In this document: positions 1 to 5,974 of the stretch, piece by piece
Position numbering within the stretch: position 1 is the first letter of the stretch
How the letters are laid out: the number at the start of each line of letters is the position of its first letter
DNA from: Comamonadaceae bacterium
Lineage (GTDB): Bacteria > Pseudomonadota > Gammaproteobacteria > Burkholderiales > Burkholderiaceae
Direction of reading: 5' to 3'
DNA: 11,509 nucleotides
Assembly (NCBI GenBank): GCA_947377705.1
Contig: CANCGU010000067.1
Location: 1-11,509 of the forward strand
The notes under the pieces: generated by a model
Databases searched by the model: none
The model's input: the letters and a program-made list of their open reading frames with translations, nothing else
Told to the model about the DNA's origin: nothing
Position numbers and translations under genes: made by a program

Positions 1-843
1 TCATTGGCGTGGGTGGGCGACGTGGTGCATTACGAGCACCGTCAAGAAACCTTAGCCCGCGTAGGTTTGGGCACCATGCTGGGCATCACAGCAGGTCAAT
101 TGTTTGGGGGGCTGCTGACCGACACCTTAGGTTGGCGATGGGCTTTTGCCCTCATGGCCGCCGCATTTGCCACTGTGAGCTTTTTGCTTTGGCAACAACT
201 CAAACATCTCGAACCCGTCGCACCGCCTGCGCATGCACCGGTGGGTTTCTTCCAACAACTTAGGCAAGTCGCGCACAACGCTTGGGCGCGTACCTTTTTA
301 AGTTTGGCTTTGGTGGAAGGTGCTACTGTGTTTGGTGTATTGGCTGTAACCGCAGCTCACTTACACCAAGTGCACCACATCTCCCTCACGTTGGCGGGGG
401 GGACGACCGCTTTGTTTGGGCTGGGTGGCATGGCTTATATGGCGACCGCAAAAATCACCATCCGGCGTTTTGGTGAAGTAGGTTTAGCCCGGTATGGTGG
501 TATGGGATTTGGCTGCGCATTTTTAGTGATTGCATTTTCACCTTGGTGGCAACTGGCGCTCCCTTCTTGCTTTGTGGCCGGTTTTGGCTTTGCCATGTTT
601 CACAACACGATGCAAGCCAAGGCTACGCAATTACTGCCCAAGGCTCGAGGCACCGGTGTCTCGCTGTTTGCCGGTTTTATGTTTTTAGGCCAATCGCTGG
701 GCGTGTTGGTCTTGGCAGAACTGTTTAACCACTTCAGTTCTCCATCGATATTGGGCGCTGATGCATTGGCCGTTTGCGCCTTGGGTTTATTTTTATCGCG
801 TGCCATCGCCACGCGTAACGCGACACAGGCTGACCACGCTTAA
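1..843 (+). CDS. MFS transporter, C-terminal part (5' end outside window)
   Basis: The reading frame is open from base 1 and stops with TAA at 841-843, giving 280 visible residues. A typical 12-helix MFS protein has about 400, so roughly the first third is missing. A TTG near the left edge is an internal Leu codon rather than a start. The visible part begins in the helix 4-5 region, with a basic loop (RQETLARVGLG), then a GQLFGGLL segment and GWRWAF, a pattern frequent in drug:proton antiporter-type (DHA1) MFS proteins. About seven or eight hydrophobic segments follow, separated by short loops. A longer hydrophilic loop near residues 65-90 fits the central loop between the two six-helix halves. 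It should sit in the inner membrane and move a small solute by proton coupling. The substrate cannot be told from the sequence. The exonuclease gene follows after 9 bases, so the two are probably cotranscribed. Confidence 0.9.
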   Translation, partial: SLAWVGDVVHYEHRQETLARVGLGTMLGITAGQLFGGLLTDTLGWRWAFALMAAAFATVSFLLWQQLKHLEPVAPPAHAPVGFFQQLRQVAHNAWARTFLSLALVEGATVFGVLAVTAAHLHQVHHISLTLAGGTTALFGLGGMAYMATAKITIRRFGEVGLARYGGMGFGCAFLVIAFSPWWQLALPSCFVAGFGFAMFHNTMQAKATQLLPKARGTGVSLFAGFMFLGQSLGVLVLAELFNHFSSPSILGADALAVCALGLFLSRAIATRNATQADHA

Positions 844-852
844 CATGACCCC

Positions 853-1764
853 ATGACACAAGACATCGAACAACTCGCACAACAGCTCGAACAACACCCT
901 GACTACCGCGTGCTACGCCGCCTCGTGCCCGGTCGCGTGTTCAACACCCCCGCCCCCGGCCAAAAACTCAGCAAAGGCATCGTGCTCGACACCGAGACCA
1001 CTGGCTTTGACGTGGCCACTGACCGCGTGATTGAGTTAGGCATGTTGGCCTTTGAGTTCGATGCCATCACGGGCATGGTCTATCGCGTGAGCGATGTGTT
1101 TGACGAGTTGGAAGACCCAGGCTTTGCCATTCCCCCGGCCTCCATTGCCATCCACCACATCACCGACGACATGGTGCAAGGTCGGCGTATTGACGATACG
1201 CGCGTCGCCGATTTTTTGAACAATGTGGATGTGGTGATTGCTCACAATGCGGCATTTGATCGCCCCTTCGTCGAAGCGCGTTGGCCCCTTTTTGAGCAAC
1301 TCAACTGGGCGTGCAGCATCAAAGACATTGACTGGCGCGAAGAAGGTTTTGGTTCGGCTAAGTTGGAGTATTTGCTCAGCACCCAAGGTTACTTTTACGA
1401 AGCGCATCGTGCGGAAGCTGACTGTTGGGCGCTGTTGGAGTTGCTCAACCAAGTGCTGCCGCAAAGCCAACAAACCGCTCTGCTGGCTGTGCTGCTGACT
1501 TTGAACAAACCGCAGCAAAAGGTCTACGCCATCAACTCGCCGTTTGAGACCAAAGACAAGCTCAAGGCACGCAACTATCGATGGTCGGCTGAGCTGCGCT
1601 GCTGGAGCCGTGTGGTCGCAGGGGACGCCGAGATGAAGCAAGAGCTGGAATGGCTCAAACACCATGTGTACGCAGGCCGCAGCGCACGCGTGGAGCTAGA
1701 AACCACGGGCGGCAAAGTGCGCTATTCGAACCGCTTGGGGCACAAAGAAGTCGTCACGCTCTGA
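853..1764 (+). CDS. DEDDh-family 3'-5' exonuclease (DnaQ fold) with ExoX-like C-terminal module
   Basis: This 303-residue protein has the full catalytic set of the RNase T/DnaQ (DEDDh) exonucleases. Exo I is D46 and E48 in VLDTETTGF, Exo II is D136 in AHNAAFDRPF, and Exo III is H185 and D190 in EAHRAEADC. Such enzymes remove nucleotides from 3' ends using two metal ions bound by these acidic residues. Residues 1-40 are an N-terminal extension. Residues of about 223-270 hold a segment with NYRWSAELRCWSR, which resembles the small module found C-terminal to ExoX-like exonucleases (family assignment from memory). It is not the polymerase III epsilon subunit: there is no epsilon-like C-terminal tail for binding alpha, and the protein is longer than DnaQ. 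A repair or nucleic-acid processing role is inferred. The ATG is 9 bases after the MFS stop and has no strong ribosome binding site, so translational coupling to the upstream gene is plausible. Confidence 0.88.
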   Translation: MTQDIEQLAQQLEQHPDYRVLRRLVPGRVFNTPAPGQKLSKGIVLDTETTGFDVATDRVIELGMLAFEFDAITGMVYRVSDVFDELEDPGFAIPPASIAIHHITDDMVQGRRIDDTRVADFLNNVDVVIAHNAAFDRPFVEARWPLFEQLNWACSIKDIDWREEGFGSAKLEYLLSTQGYFYEAHRAEADCWALLELLNQVLPQSQQTALLAVLLTLNKPQQKVYAINSPFETKDKLKARNYRWSAELRCWSRVVAGDAEMKQELEWLKHHVYAGRSARVELETTGGKVRYSNRLGHKEVVTL

Positions 1765-1780
1765 GCGGCAGACGCACAGC

Positions 1781-1806
1781 AAAAAGCCGGGCTAGCCCGG
1801 CTTTTT
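1781..1806. terminator. Bidirectional intrinsic terminator
   Basis: This is a perfect 26-base palindrome with 13-base arms: a GC-rich core (GCCGGGCTAGCCCGGC) flanked by five A residues on the left and five T residues on the right. Read on the plus strand it ends in TTTTTGTTTT, directly after the exonuclease gene. Read on the minus strand it ends in TTTTTGC, just after the stop of the convergent exported-protein gene (TAA at 1812-1810). It should end transcription from both sides. Confidence 0.9.
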
Positions 1807-1809
1807 GTT

Positions 1810-2181
1810 TTAGTAGCTCACAGGCTGCCATGGCACTTGGCAGGTCGGCACATTGGGGTAGTACTGCTGTGCTGTAGGACAGAAGTAAGCCACTCGGCTA
1901 GGTGGGGCATATTGCTGCTGCACCACCACCGTTTGCGGCACCGCATAACTGGGCGTGCTGGCTGCGTAAATCACGCTCCCCACCAAAGCAGCACCCAACA
2001 CAGGGGCTAACCAATAGTTACTGCCGCCACGGTAGTGACCGCCATAACCGTAACCGCCGTAGTTGTGACCATAACCACCGTGACCGCCGCCGTAACCACC
2101 GTGCCCACGGCCATCCGCTTGCGCAGGTAAAACAACGGCAAAAGCCAAGAAACAGGCAAACAAGGCAGAAATGCGTTTCAT
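1810..2181 (-). CDS. Small exported Gly/Tyr-rich protein with C-terminal Cys-loop (paralogue 1)
   Basis: This 123-residue protein of unknown function begins with a good signal peptide: basic MKR, a hydrophobic stretch and a likely cut after AQA at residue 22. Residues 23-55 are almost entirely Gly, His and Tyr in GGYGGGHGGYGHNYGG-like repeats. Residues 57-75 form a short Gly/Ala-rich hydrophobic segment (WLAPVLGAALVGSVIYAAS) that could lie in a membrane. A Pro/Gln linker follows, then a C-terminal module with C101 and C114 in AYFCPTAQQYYPNVPTC. The cysteines could form a disulfide in the envelope. Its companion at 2622-2993 has the same length, same order of parts and same cysteine positions. 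It is the last gene of a minus-strand set, 63 bases after the MAPEG gene with no terminator between. An AGTGAG ribosome binding site precedes the ATG. An envelope location is well supported; function is unknown. Confidence 0.85.
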   Translation of the reverse strand: MKRISALFACFLAFAVVLPAQADGRGHGGYGGGHGGYGHNYGGYGYGGHYRGGSNYWLAPVLGAALVGSVIYAASTPSYAVPQTVVVQQQYAPPSRVAYFCPTAQQYYPNVPTCQVPWQPVSY

Positions 2182-2244
2182 AGAAAACTCACTTTGTGAA
2201 AAGGTAGCTTTACAACGCGCGGTACTTGCAAATGGATGACAGCT

Positions 2245-2625
2245 TTACAAACCCAAGGCTGCCGCAAACAAACCCACCGCACTTAGCAACCCCAACAACC
2301 AAAACAAAGAACGCAAGCCGGCTTTGTCAGCCACATAGCAAACAATGAAGCCTACACGCGCTACCACAAACGCAAAAGCGTACAGATCAATGCGCCCAGC
2401 ATCTACGTGCGCCAAGGTGGCAATGATCACGCCCGCTGCAAACAGTGGAAACGACTCAAAGCTATTGGCCTGCGCCGCATTCGCGCGCGCCCGAAAACCC
2501 GTTTGATGCGCCAACCATTGGCGTGGGTTGTGGTTGTCAAAGTTTTGAAACCCCCACTTCGCGATGATGGCACACACATAGGGCAACAAGCCAGCGATCA
2601 AGACACACAAATAAGCTTTGTTCAT
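2245..2625 (-). CDS. MAPEG-family integral membrane protein
   Basis: The protein has 126 residues and four hydrophobic segments, at about 4-24, 59-74, 80-98 and 104-124, the length and layout of bacterial MAPEG proteins (relatives of microsomal glutathione S-transferase and leukotriene C4 synthase). The loop after helix 1 and the start of helix 2 contain NPRQWLAHQTGFRARANAAQ followed by ANSFESFPLF, which matches the family's conserved Arg/Asn/Glu pattern (R45, N54, E57). Glutathione-dependent activity is not established for most bacterial members, so no reaction is assigned. The start is taken at the ATG at 2625-2623 because it overlaps the upstream gene's TGA as ATGA, a usual sign of translational coupling. 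A longer form starting 18 bases upstream inside the preceding gene is possible but less likely. The gene lies between two paralogous exported-protein genes. Confidence 0.88.
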   Translation of the reverse strand: MNKAYLCVLIAGLLPYVCAIIAKWGFQNFDNHNPRQWLAHQTGFRARANAAQANSFESFPLFAAGVIIATLAHVDAGRIDLYAFAFVVARVGFIVCYVADKAGLRSLFWLLGLLSAVGLFAAALGL

Positions 2626-2993
2626 CGCATCACCACCAACCAAGGACTGGCACAGGTCTGCACCATCGGAAAGTATTGGCCTGTTTCGCGACAGTAGTAC
2701 GCCTCAACAGGCTGCGGCACAGGCTGACCGTTCACCCATTGGGTCGGTTGTGGGTTATTCATTACCACAGCAGGTGGGCTGGTAATGATGACAGTCGATG
2801 GCTGCACAGGCCGCGACAAATAAATGGATGTCCCCACAATGGCCGTTCCAACGAGCGCGGGCCCCCAGAAATAATCACCGCCGCCCCTGTAATACCCGCC
2901 GCGATAGCCGCCATGTGGACCATGCGCCATCGCTACGCCAGCCAAGGTGGCCAGCAACAGACCTAAAACCAGTTGGCGAAATTTAGAAGTCAT
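2622..2993 (-). CDS. Small exported Gly/Tyr-rich protein with C-terminal Cys-loop (paralogue 2)
   Basis: Another 123-residue exported protein of unknown function. It has a signal peptide with a likely cut after AMA at residue 23, a short His/Gly/Tyr/Arg stretch (residues 24-40), then a hydrophobic segment (FWGPALVGTAIVGTSIYLS, about 42-60). A Pro/Asn/Val-rich linker containing QWVNGQPVPQPVE follows, and a C-terminal module AYYCRETGQYFPMVQTC places the cysteines at 101 and 114. The hydrophobic segment and the Cys module align with those of the protein at 1810-2181, so the two are diverged paralogues. The Gly-rich segment is shorter and the linker longer here, yet total length is the same. Its TGA overlaps the MAPEG start codon as ATGA. 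It begins 37 bases after the amidase stop, with a purine-rich leader (GAGAGAAAGAGAGCGAG-like) serving as ribosome binding site and no terminator between, so it probably belongs to the amidase operon. Confidence 0.86.
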   Translation of the reverse strand: MTSKFRQLVLGLLLATLAGVAMAHGPHGGYRGGYYRGGGDYFWGPALVGTAIVGTSIYLSRPVQPSTVIITSPPAVVMNNPQPTQWVNGQPVPQPVEAYYCRETGQYFPMVQTCASPWLVVMR

Positions 2994-3030
2994 AAGCTCG
3001 CTCTCTTTCTCTCAATGCTTGGATTGTGTT

Positions 3031-4356
3031 CTAAGCATGTAAAGAATAGATTAAGTTCTCCAAAGCCAACACCACCCGAGCCAAGTGCGCATCTTGACCT
3101 GCCCAGCTTGACACCATCAAACCTACGGGCAACTCGCCCGCTACTTGACACGGCAGACTCCAGGCACAACCATCCATGTAATTGATGGCCGAGGGGTTGC
3201 GCAGCAACAAACGGTTCACTTTGAAAAAGACCTCATCGTCTTTGAGCAAGGGCTCGATCAGCGGCGCCACCATCGGCACCGTGGGGCACAACATGGCATC
3301 GAAGCCGTGCAGGGTTTGCTGGGCAGCCGCAATCCATGCGCTGCGACGGTTGTGTAACGCTAGGTAGTCTTGGGCGCTGATGCCCTTACCTAACATCATG
3401 CGGGCCACTACACGCGGGTCAATTTGGTGGGTACCGCGCGCTAGCCGAGCGTGGTGTGCAGCGTAGCCTTCAATCGGCGAAAAACCACCGGGCAGACTGA
3501 GCGCAGCAATATCACCCAGCGCGACGAACGGTATTTCCACCACCTGTGCGCCCGCCTCAGCGAGGTGGTGCAAAGTACGCGCAAAGGCATGGGCCACGGT
3601 GGCATCGACATCGTCCATCATCAAGGTTTGCGGCACGGCAAAACGCAAGCCGTGCAAGTTGGCCGCTTCAGTGGGCAAGGGTTGTTGCGACATCACCGCG
3701 TCGACTGCCAAACACGCGCGTACCGAGCGGGTGATGCTGCCCACCGTGTCTAACGTGCGCGACAGCTCCATCACCCCCGTGCACGGAATGCGCACTTGCG
3801 TGCTTTTGTAGCCCACCAAGCCGCACAGCGCAGCAGGAATGCGAATCGAACCGCCCGTGTCTGTGCCAATGCCCACCTCGGCCAGCCCCAAGGCCACCGA
3901 CACCGCTGCGCCCGACGACGAGCCACCGGGCACGCGTGCATGCGCGGCGTCCGCAGGGTTGACAGGCGTGCCGTGGTGGGGGTTGATACCCACGCCAGAA
4001 AACGCAAACTCACTCATATTCGTTTTGCCCAGCACCACCGCGCCTGCATGGCGCAAGCGTTGCACCACAGGCGCATCGTGTACTGCGGGCGCTTCGCCCG
4101 CGCACACCACGCCGCCGGCCATCGTGGTCTCCCCCGCCACATCGACGTTGTCTTTGAGGGTGATGCACACGCCGTGCAATGCGCCTAGGTGGCGGCCTGC
4201 TTGTGCCTCAGCATCACAGTGCTGCGCCGCGTCGCGAGCGGCATCGGCGTAGAGCTGCGTGAACACATGCTGTGCGACTGGTGAAGCTGCGCCCTCTTGT
4301 GCGCGGGCCACGCGTTGCACGGCGGTGGTAGTGGTATCAAAACAGGCTTGGGTCAT
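3031..4356 (-). CDS. Amidase-signature family hydrolase
   Basis: This 441-residue enzyme carries the Ser-cisSer-Lys triad of the amidase signature family. K68 lies in ITLKDN, the cis-Ser is S146 in PGGSSSGA, and the nucleophile is S170 in GTDTGGSIRIPA. These enzymes hydrolyse amide bonds through an acyl-serine intermediate and are usually cytoplasmic; no signal peptide is seen here. The length fits stand-alone amidases. GatA of the tRNA amidotransferase is a relative, but gatB and gatC are absent from the flanks, which argues for a free-standing amidase. Relatives such as AtzE-like enzymes act on small amides or biurets, but the substrate cannot be told here. It is probably the first gene of the minus-strand operon that runs on to the two exported proteins and the MAPEG protein. 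No strong ribosome binding site precedes the ATG. The gene is divergent from the DCC-family gene, with 68 bases between the two starts. Confidence 0.9.
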   Translation of the reverse strand: MTQACFDTTTTAVQRVARAQEGAASPVAQHVFTQLYADAARDAAQHCDAEAQAGRHLGALHGVCITLKDNVDVAGETTMAGGVVCAGEAPAVHDAPVVQRLRHAGAVVLGKTNMSEFAFSGVGINPHHGTPVNPADAAHARVPGGSSSGAAVSVALGLAEVGIGTDTGGSIRIPAALCGLVGYKSTQVRIPCTGVMELSRTLDTVGSITRSVRACLAVDAVMSQQPLPTEAANLHGLRFAVPQTLMMDDVDATVAHAFARTLHHLAEAGAQVVEIPFVALGDIAALSLPGGFSPIEGYAAHHARLARGTHQIDPRVVARMMLGKGISAQDYLALHNRRSAWIAAAQQTLHGFDAMLCPTVPMVAPLIEPLLKDDEVFFKVNRLLLRNPSAINYMDGCAWSLPCQVAGELPVGLMVSSWAGQDAHLARVVLALENLIYSLHA

Positions 4357-4424
4357 GCGCTGAATTCTGCCCGATTAACCTTTGGCAAGCCCCGCCCTAT
4401 GCAGCCGTGCTAGCCTTAGCTGCC

Positions 4425-4838
4425 ATGCAAATAACACCCACCAGTGCCACGCCCGAACTCACGCTGTATTACGACGGCCAATGCCCGCTCTGCGTGGCAG
4501 AGGTGGCGTTTTTGCAAAGCCGCAATGCGCAGGGCCAGCTGGCTTTTGTAGACATCACTCAAACTGGGTTTGAGGTCGCAGGCCACAACATCTCGTGCGA
4601 AGCCGCCATGGCGCAGATTCATGGACGTACCGCCGATGGTCAAGTGCTGGTCGGTGTGCCTGTGTTTGCCACTGCCTACCGACTCGCCAAATTGCCAGTT
4701 TTGGCGTGGCTTTTGTCACGCCGCTGGCTCATGCCCGTGCTGCAACCCGCCTATGTGCTGTTTGCCAAACACCGCCAAGCCATCTCGAAGCGCATTGGAC
4801 CCCGTGTTTTACAGCTTTCGAAGCGCTTTTTAAGGTGA
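4425..4838 (+). CDS. DCC-family (DUF393) thiol-disulfide oxidoreductase-like protein
   Basis: The protein is 137 residues long from the chosen ATG. Near the N-terminus it has YYDGQCPLC with D17, C20 and C23, the DxxCxxC signature that gives the DCC (DUF393) family its name and resembles a thioredoxin-type redox-active pair. Downstream it has the family pattern MAQIHGRTADGQ, then VGVPVFATAYRLA, and a semi-hydrophobic C-terminal half with a basic tail. Members are presumed to be thiol-disulfide exchange proteins; the reaction is not proven for most of them. The track could be extended to a GTG at 4407, adding six residues, but the ATG at 4425 places the motif at the usual distance from the start. 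Neither start has a clear ribosome binding site. The gene is followed after 82 bases by the zinc-ribbon-like gene on the same strand, and the two may share a transcript. Confidence 0.85.
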   Translation: MQITPTSATPELTLYYDGQCPLCVAEVAFLQSRNAQGQLAFVDITQTGFEVAGHNISCEAAMAQIHGRTADGQVLVGVPVFATAYRLAKLPVLAWLLSRRWLMPVLQPAYVLFAKHRQAISKRIGPRVLQLSKRFLR

Positions 4839-4920
4839 TTTTTGAGGTTTTTAAGGGCTGGTTCGCAGAACGGTTGATTAATTTGCGAAAATACCATCTT
4901 TGCCTTGAGAACTAAAACGA

Positions 4921-5184
4921 ATGTCACGCCCAGAAAAAACAGAAATCTCCAACGATGGTTTGCGCTACAAGTCAAAAAAGGGCGGTTCACCATTCGAAGG
5001 CCTAGGCCGCACCGGCGACACCATGAGCTGCATCAAGTGCGGCGTTCACAAGCCACGCAACAACGGTTCGTTCAAGCGCATCTTAGGTTCATCCATGTTT
5101 GTGTGTTTTGATTGCAGCCCTCCTAAGAAAGAGGCGGACCCAGCTGCGCCAGCGGCAGCTGACAAAGAAAAAGCCAAAGCTTAA
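4921..5184 (+). CDS. Small zinc-ribbon-like protein, unknown function
   Basis: This 87-residue basic, hydrophilic protein has two CxxC pairs, C37/C40 in MSCIKCG and C62/C65 in FVCFDCS, separated by 21 residues. That spacing is what a small zinc ribbon uses to hold one zinc ion. Residues 1-30 are polar and charged, and residues 66-87 are a low-complexity Lys/Ala/Pro/Glu tail likely to be disordered. There is no signal peptide or membrane segment, so it should be cytoplasmic. The sequence around the first pair (GRTGDTMSCIKCGVHKPR) looks like a conserved core, but I do not recognise a named family. The start is the first ATG in frame; upstream is a weak GAGA about 12 bases away. An intrinsic terminator begins 16 bases after the stop, which supports this being a real, expressed gene. 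A nucleic-acid or protein-binding role is a guess from the fold and charge. Confidence 0.75.
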   Translation: MSRPEKTEISNDGLRYKSKKGGSPFEGLGRTGDTMSCIKCGVHKPRNNGSFKRILGSSMFVCFDCSPPKKEADPAAPAAADKEKAKA

Positions 5185-5199
5185 TTTTTGGCACCCCAC

Positions 5200-5228
5200 A
5201 AAAAAGCGGCTCCTTGAGCCGCTTTTTT
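5200..5228. terminator. Bidirectional intrinsic terminator
   Basis: The hairpin has 13-base arms (AAAAAAGCGGCTC at 5200-5212 and its complement at 5216-5228) around a 3-base CTT loop. The plus strand ends in seven T residues after the zinc-ribbon-like gene. The minus strand ends in six T residues after the vapC stop at 5239. It should end transcription of both convergent units. Confidence 0.92.
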
Positions 5229-5238
5229 TATTCTTTCA

Positions 5239-5649
5239 TCAGTTCAGCGGCGTGACCCAGTTCTCCACCATCAAGCCAGGCACCCTAGAAAATTCCGACA
5301 CATTGTTGGTCACTATCACCAAGCCCTCGCTGCGTGCGTGGGCAGCTATGTGCAAATCGTTCACGCCAATGGGCTGCCCCGTCTTCTCAAGTGCACTGCG
5401 AATCGAGCCGTAATGCGCTGATGCCTTGGCCGTGTAGGGCAACACCTCCAGCAAGCTGCTGAATTCTTCAATCACTTCGAGGTTTTGCGACACCTTGGCG
5501 CTCTTCTCGGCCCCGTGATACAGCTCAGACAAAGTGATGGCCGACATGGCCATGCGCCCCGCGTGTTCGTTGAACAAACCCAACACCTCGATGGGGCGGC
5601 GCTTGATCACATAAATAACGATGTTGGTATCAAGCAGATACTTCAACAT
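5239..5649 (-). CDS. vapC: PIN-domain ribonuclease toxin, VapC type
   Basis: This 136-residue protein (from the ATG) is a typical single PIN domain. Counting from the upstream GTG, the acidic residues that bind the catalytic metal are D8 in YLLDTNIVIY, E43 in LSELYHG and D99 in GVNDLHIAAHA. A TNNVSEF segment near residue 115 and a VPGLMVENW end follow, both common in the VapC/FitB branch. VapC toxins cut specific RNAs (often tRNA or rRNA) when their antitoxin is degraded; the target here is unknown. The ATG at 5649 shares one base with the antitoxin's TGA (TGATG). A GTG one codon earlier would give a GTGA overlap. Either arrangement implies translational coupling. All catalytic residues are present, so the toxin is probably functional. 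It ends just before the shared terminator at 5200-5228. Confidence 0.92.
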   Translation of the reverse strand: MLKYLLDTNIVIYVIKRRPIEVLGLFNEHAGRMAMSAITLSELYHGAEKSAKVSQNLEVIEEFSSLLEVLPYTAKASAHYGSIRSALEKTGQPIGVNDLHIAAHARSEGLVIVTNNVSEFSRVPGLMVENWVTPLN

Positions 5650-5882
5650 CACAGCCCCTCGCGCTCGGGCTGCTCCTGAGTGGCACGCTCTGCCATGAAA
5701 TCGTCAGATACTTGCGGCCCCTGCTGAAAAAACTCATCCCAGCGCTGCCCTACAGGCGATATGACACGCTCCACCCCACGCGCACGCACCTCGACCTTCT
5801 TCACGCCATCGGGCAAACGCACATCGGCTGGCAAGCGCACGGCTTGGGTTCGGTTATTGGTGAAAACGGTGGTGATGCTCAT
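5649..5882 (-). CDS. vapB: AbrB/SpoVT-fold antitoxin, VapB type
   Basis: The 77-residue antitoxin starts at the ATG at 5882, which has a good ribosome binding site (AGGAG, 5 bases before it). A track start seven codons earlier lies inside the promoter region and is unlikely. The N-terminal half contains VFTNNRTQAVRLPADVRLP, the swapped-hairpin DNA-binding signature (NRxQAVRLP) of VapB/MazE-like AbrB-fold antitoxins, followed by VKKVEVRARG. The C-terminal part, from about residue 45, is acidic and polar with WDEFFQQG, and is expected to wrap around and block the PIN toxin. The VapBC complex normally represses its own promoter, and here the repeat at 5893-5914 is a likely operator. The gene overlaps vapC by one to four bases, depending on the vapC start. 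Confidence 0.92.
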   Translation of the reverse strand: MSITTVFTNNRTQAVRLPADVRLPDGVKKVEVRARGVERVISPVGQRWDEFFQQGPQVSDDFMAERATQEQPEREGL

Positions 5883-5892
5883 GGGAACTCCT

Positions 5893-5914
5893 GTATATAG
5901 CAAAAGTATATAGC
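5893..5914 (-). promoter_or_regulatory. Probable vapBC operator (direct repeat)
   Basis: The nonamer GTATATAGC (plus strand) occurs exactly at 5893-5901 and 5906-5914, separated by AAAA, giving a 13-base period. Each copy contains the self-complementary TATATA. The copy farther from the gene overlaps the predicted -10 box and the nearer one covers the likely transcription start just ahead of the AGGAG site. This placement fits autorepression by VapBC. The binding role is inferred from position and repetition. Confidence 0.6.
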
Positions 5915-5934
5915 ATCGAATTTGAAGAAATCAA
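5905..5934 (-). promoter_or_regulatory. Predicted sigma-70 promoter of vapBC
   Basis: On the minus strand the -35 box is TTGATT (5934-5929), the spacer is 18 bases, and the -10 box is TATACT (5910-5905), one base from TATAAT. The start of transcription would fall near 5897, giving a leader of about 15 bases that just includes the AGGAG site. The assignment is by eye. Confidence 0.5.
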
Positions 5935-5974
5935 TCAACACGAATTAGAGTTCCGTTTGCTGATTTGCAACGCG

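Noticed and set aside
1036..1665. 209-codon minus-strand open frame opposite the exonuclease gene
   Set aside because: It is antisense to a gene with a complete DEDDh catalytic set and has no ribosome binding site or family motif.
3796..4252. Plus-strand open frames of 130 and 137 codons opposite the amidase gene
   Set aside because: They are Arg/Ala-rich shadow frames over the best-conserved part of the amidase, a usual effect of GC-biased codons.
3031..4356. Assignment of the amidase as GatA
   Set aside because: The catalytic triad is shared by the whole family, and no gatB or gatC is nearby, so a stand-alone amidase is the safer call.
4839..4920. Promoter between the DCC-family gene and the zinc-ribbon-like gene
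   Set aside because: TTGATT is present but no -10 box lies at a proper distance; only the weak inverted pair TTCGCA/TGCGAA is seen, so no promoter was called.
5891..5906. Second SOS-box candidate CTGTATATAGCAAAAG at vapBC
   Set aside because: The left half is good but the right half reads AAAG instead of ACAG, and the direct repeat explains the sequence better.
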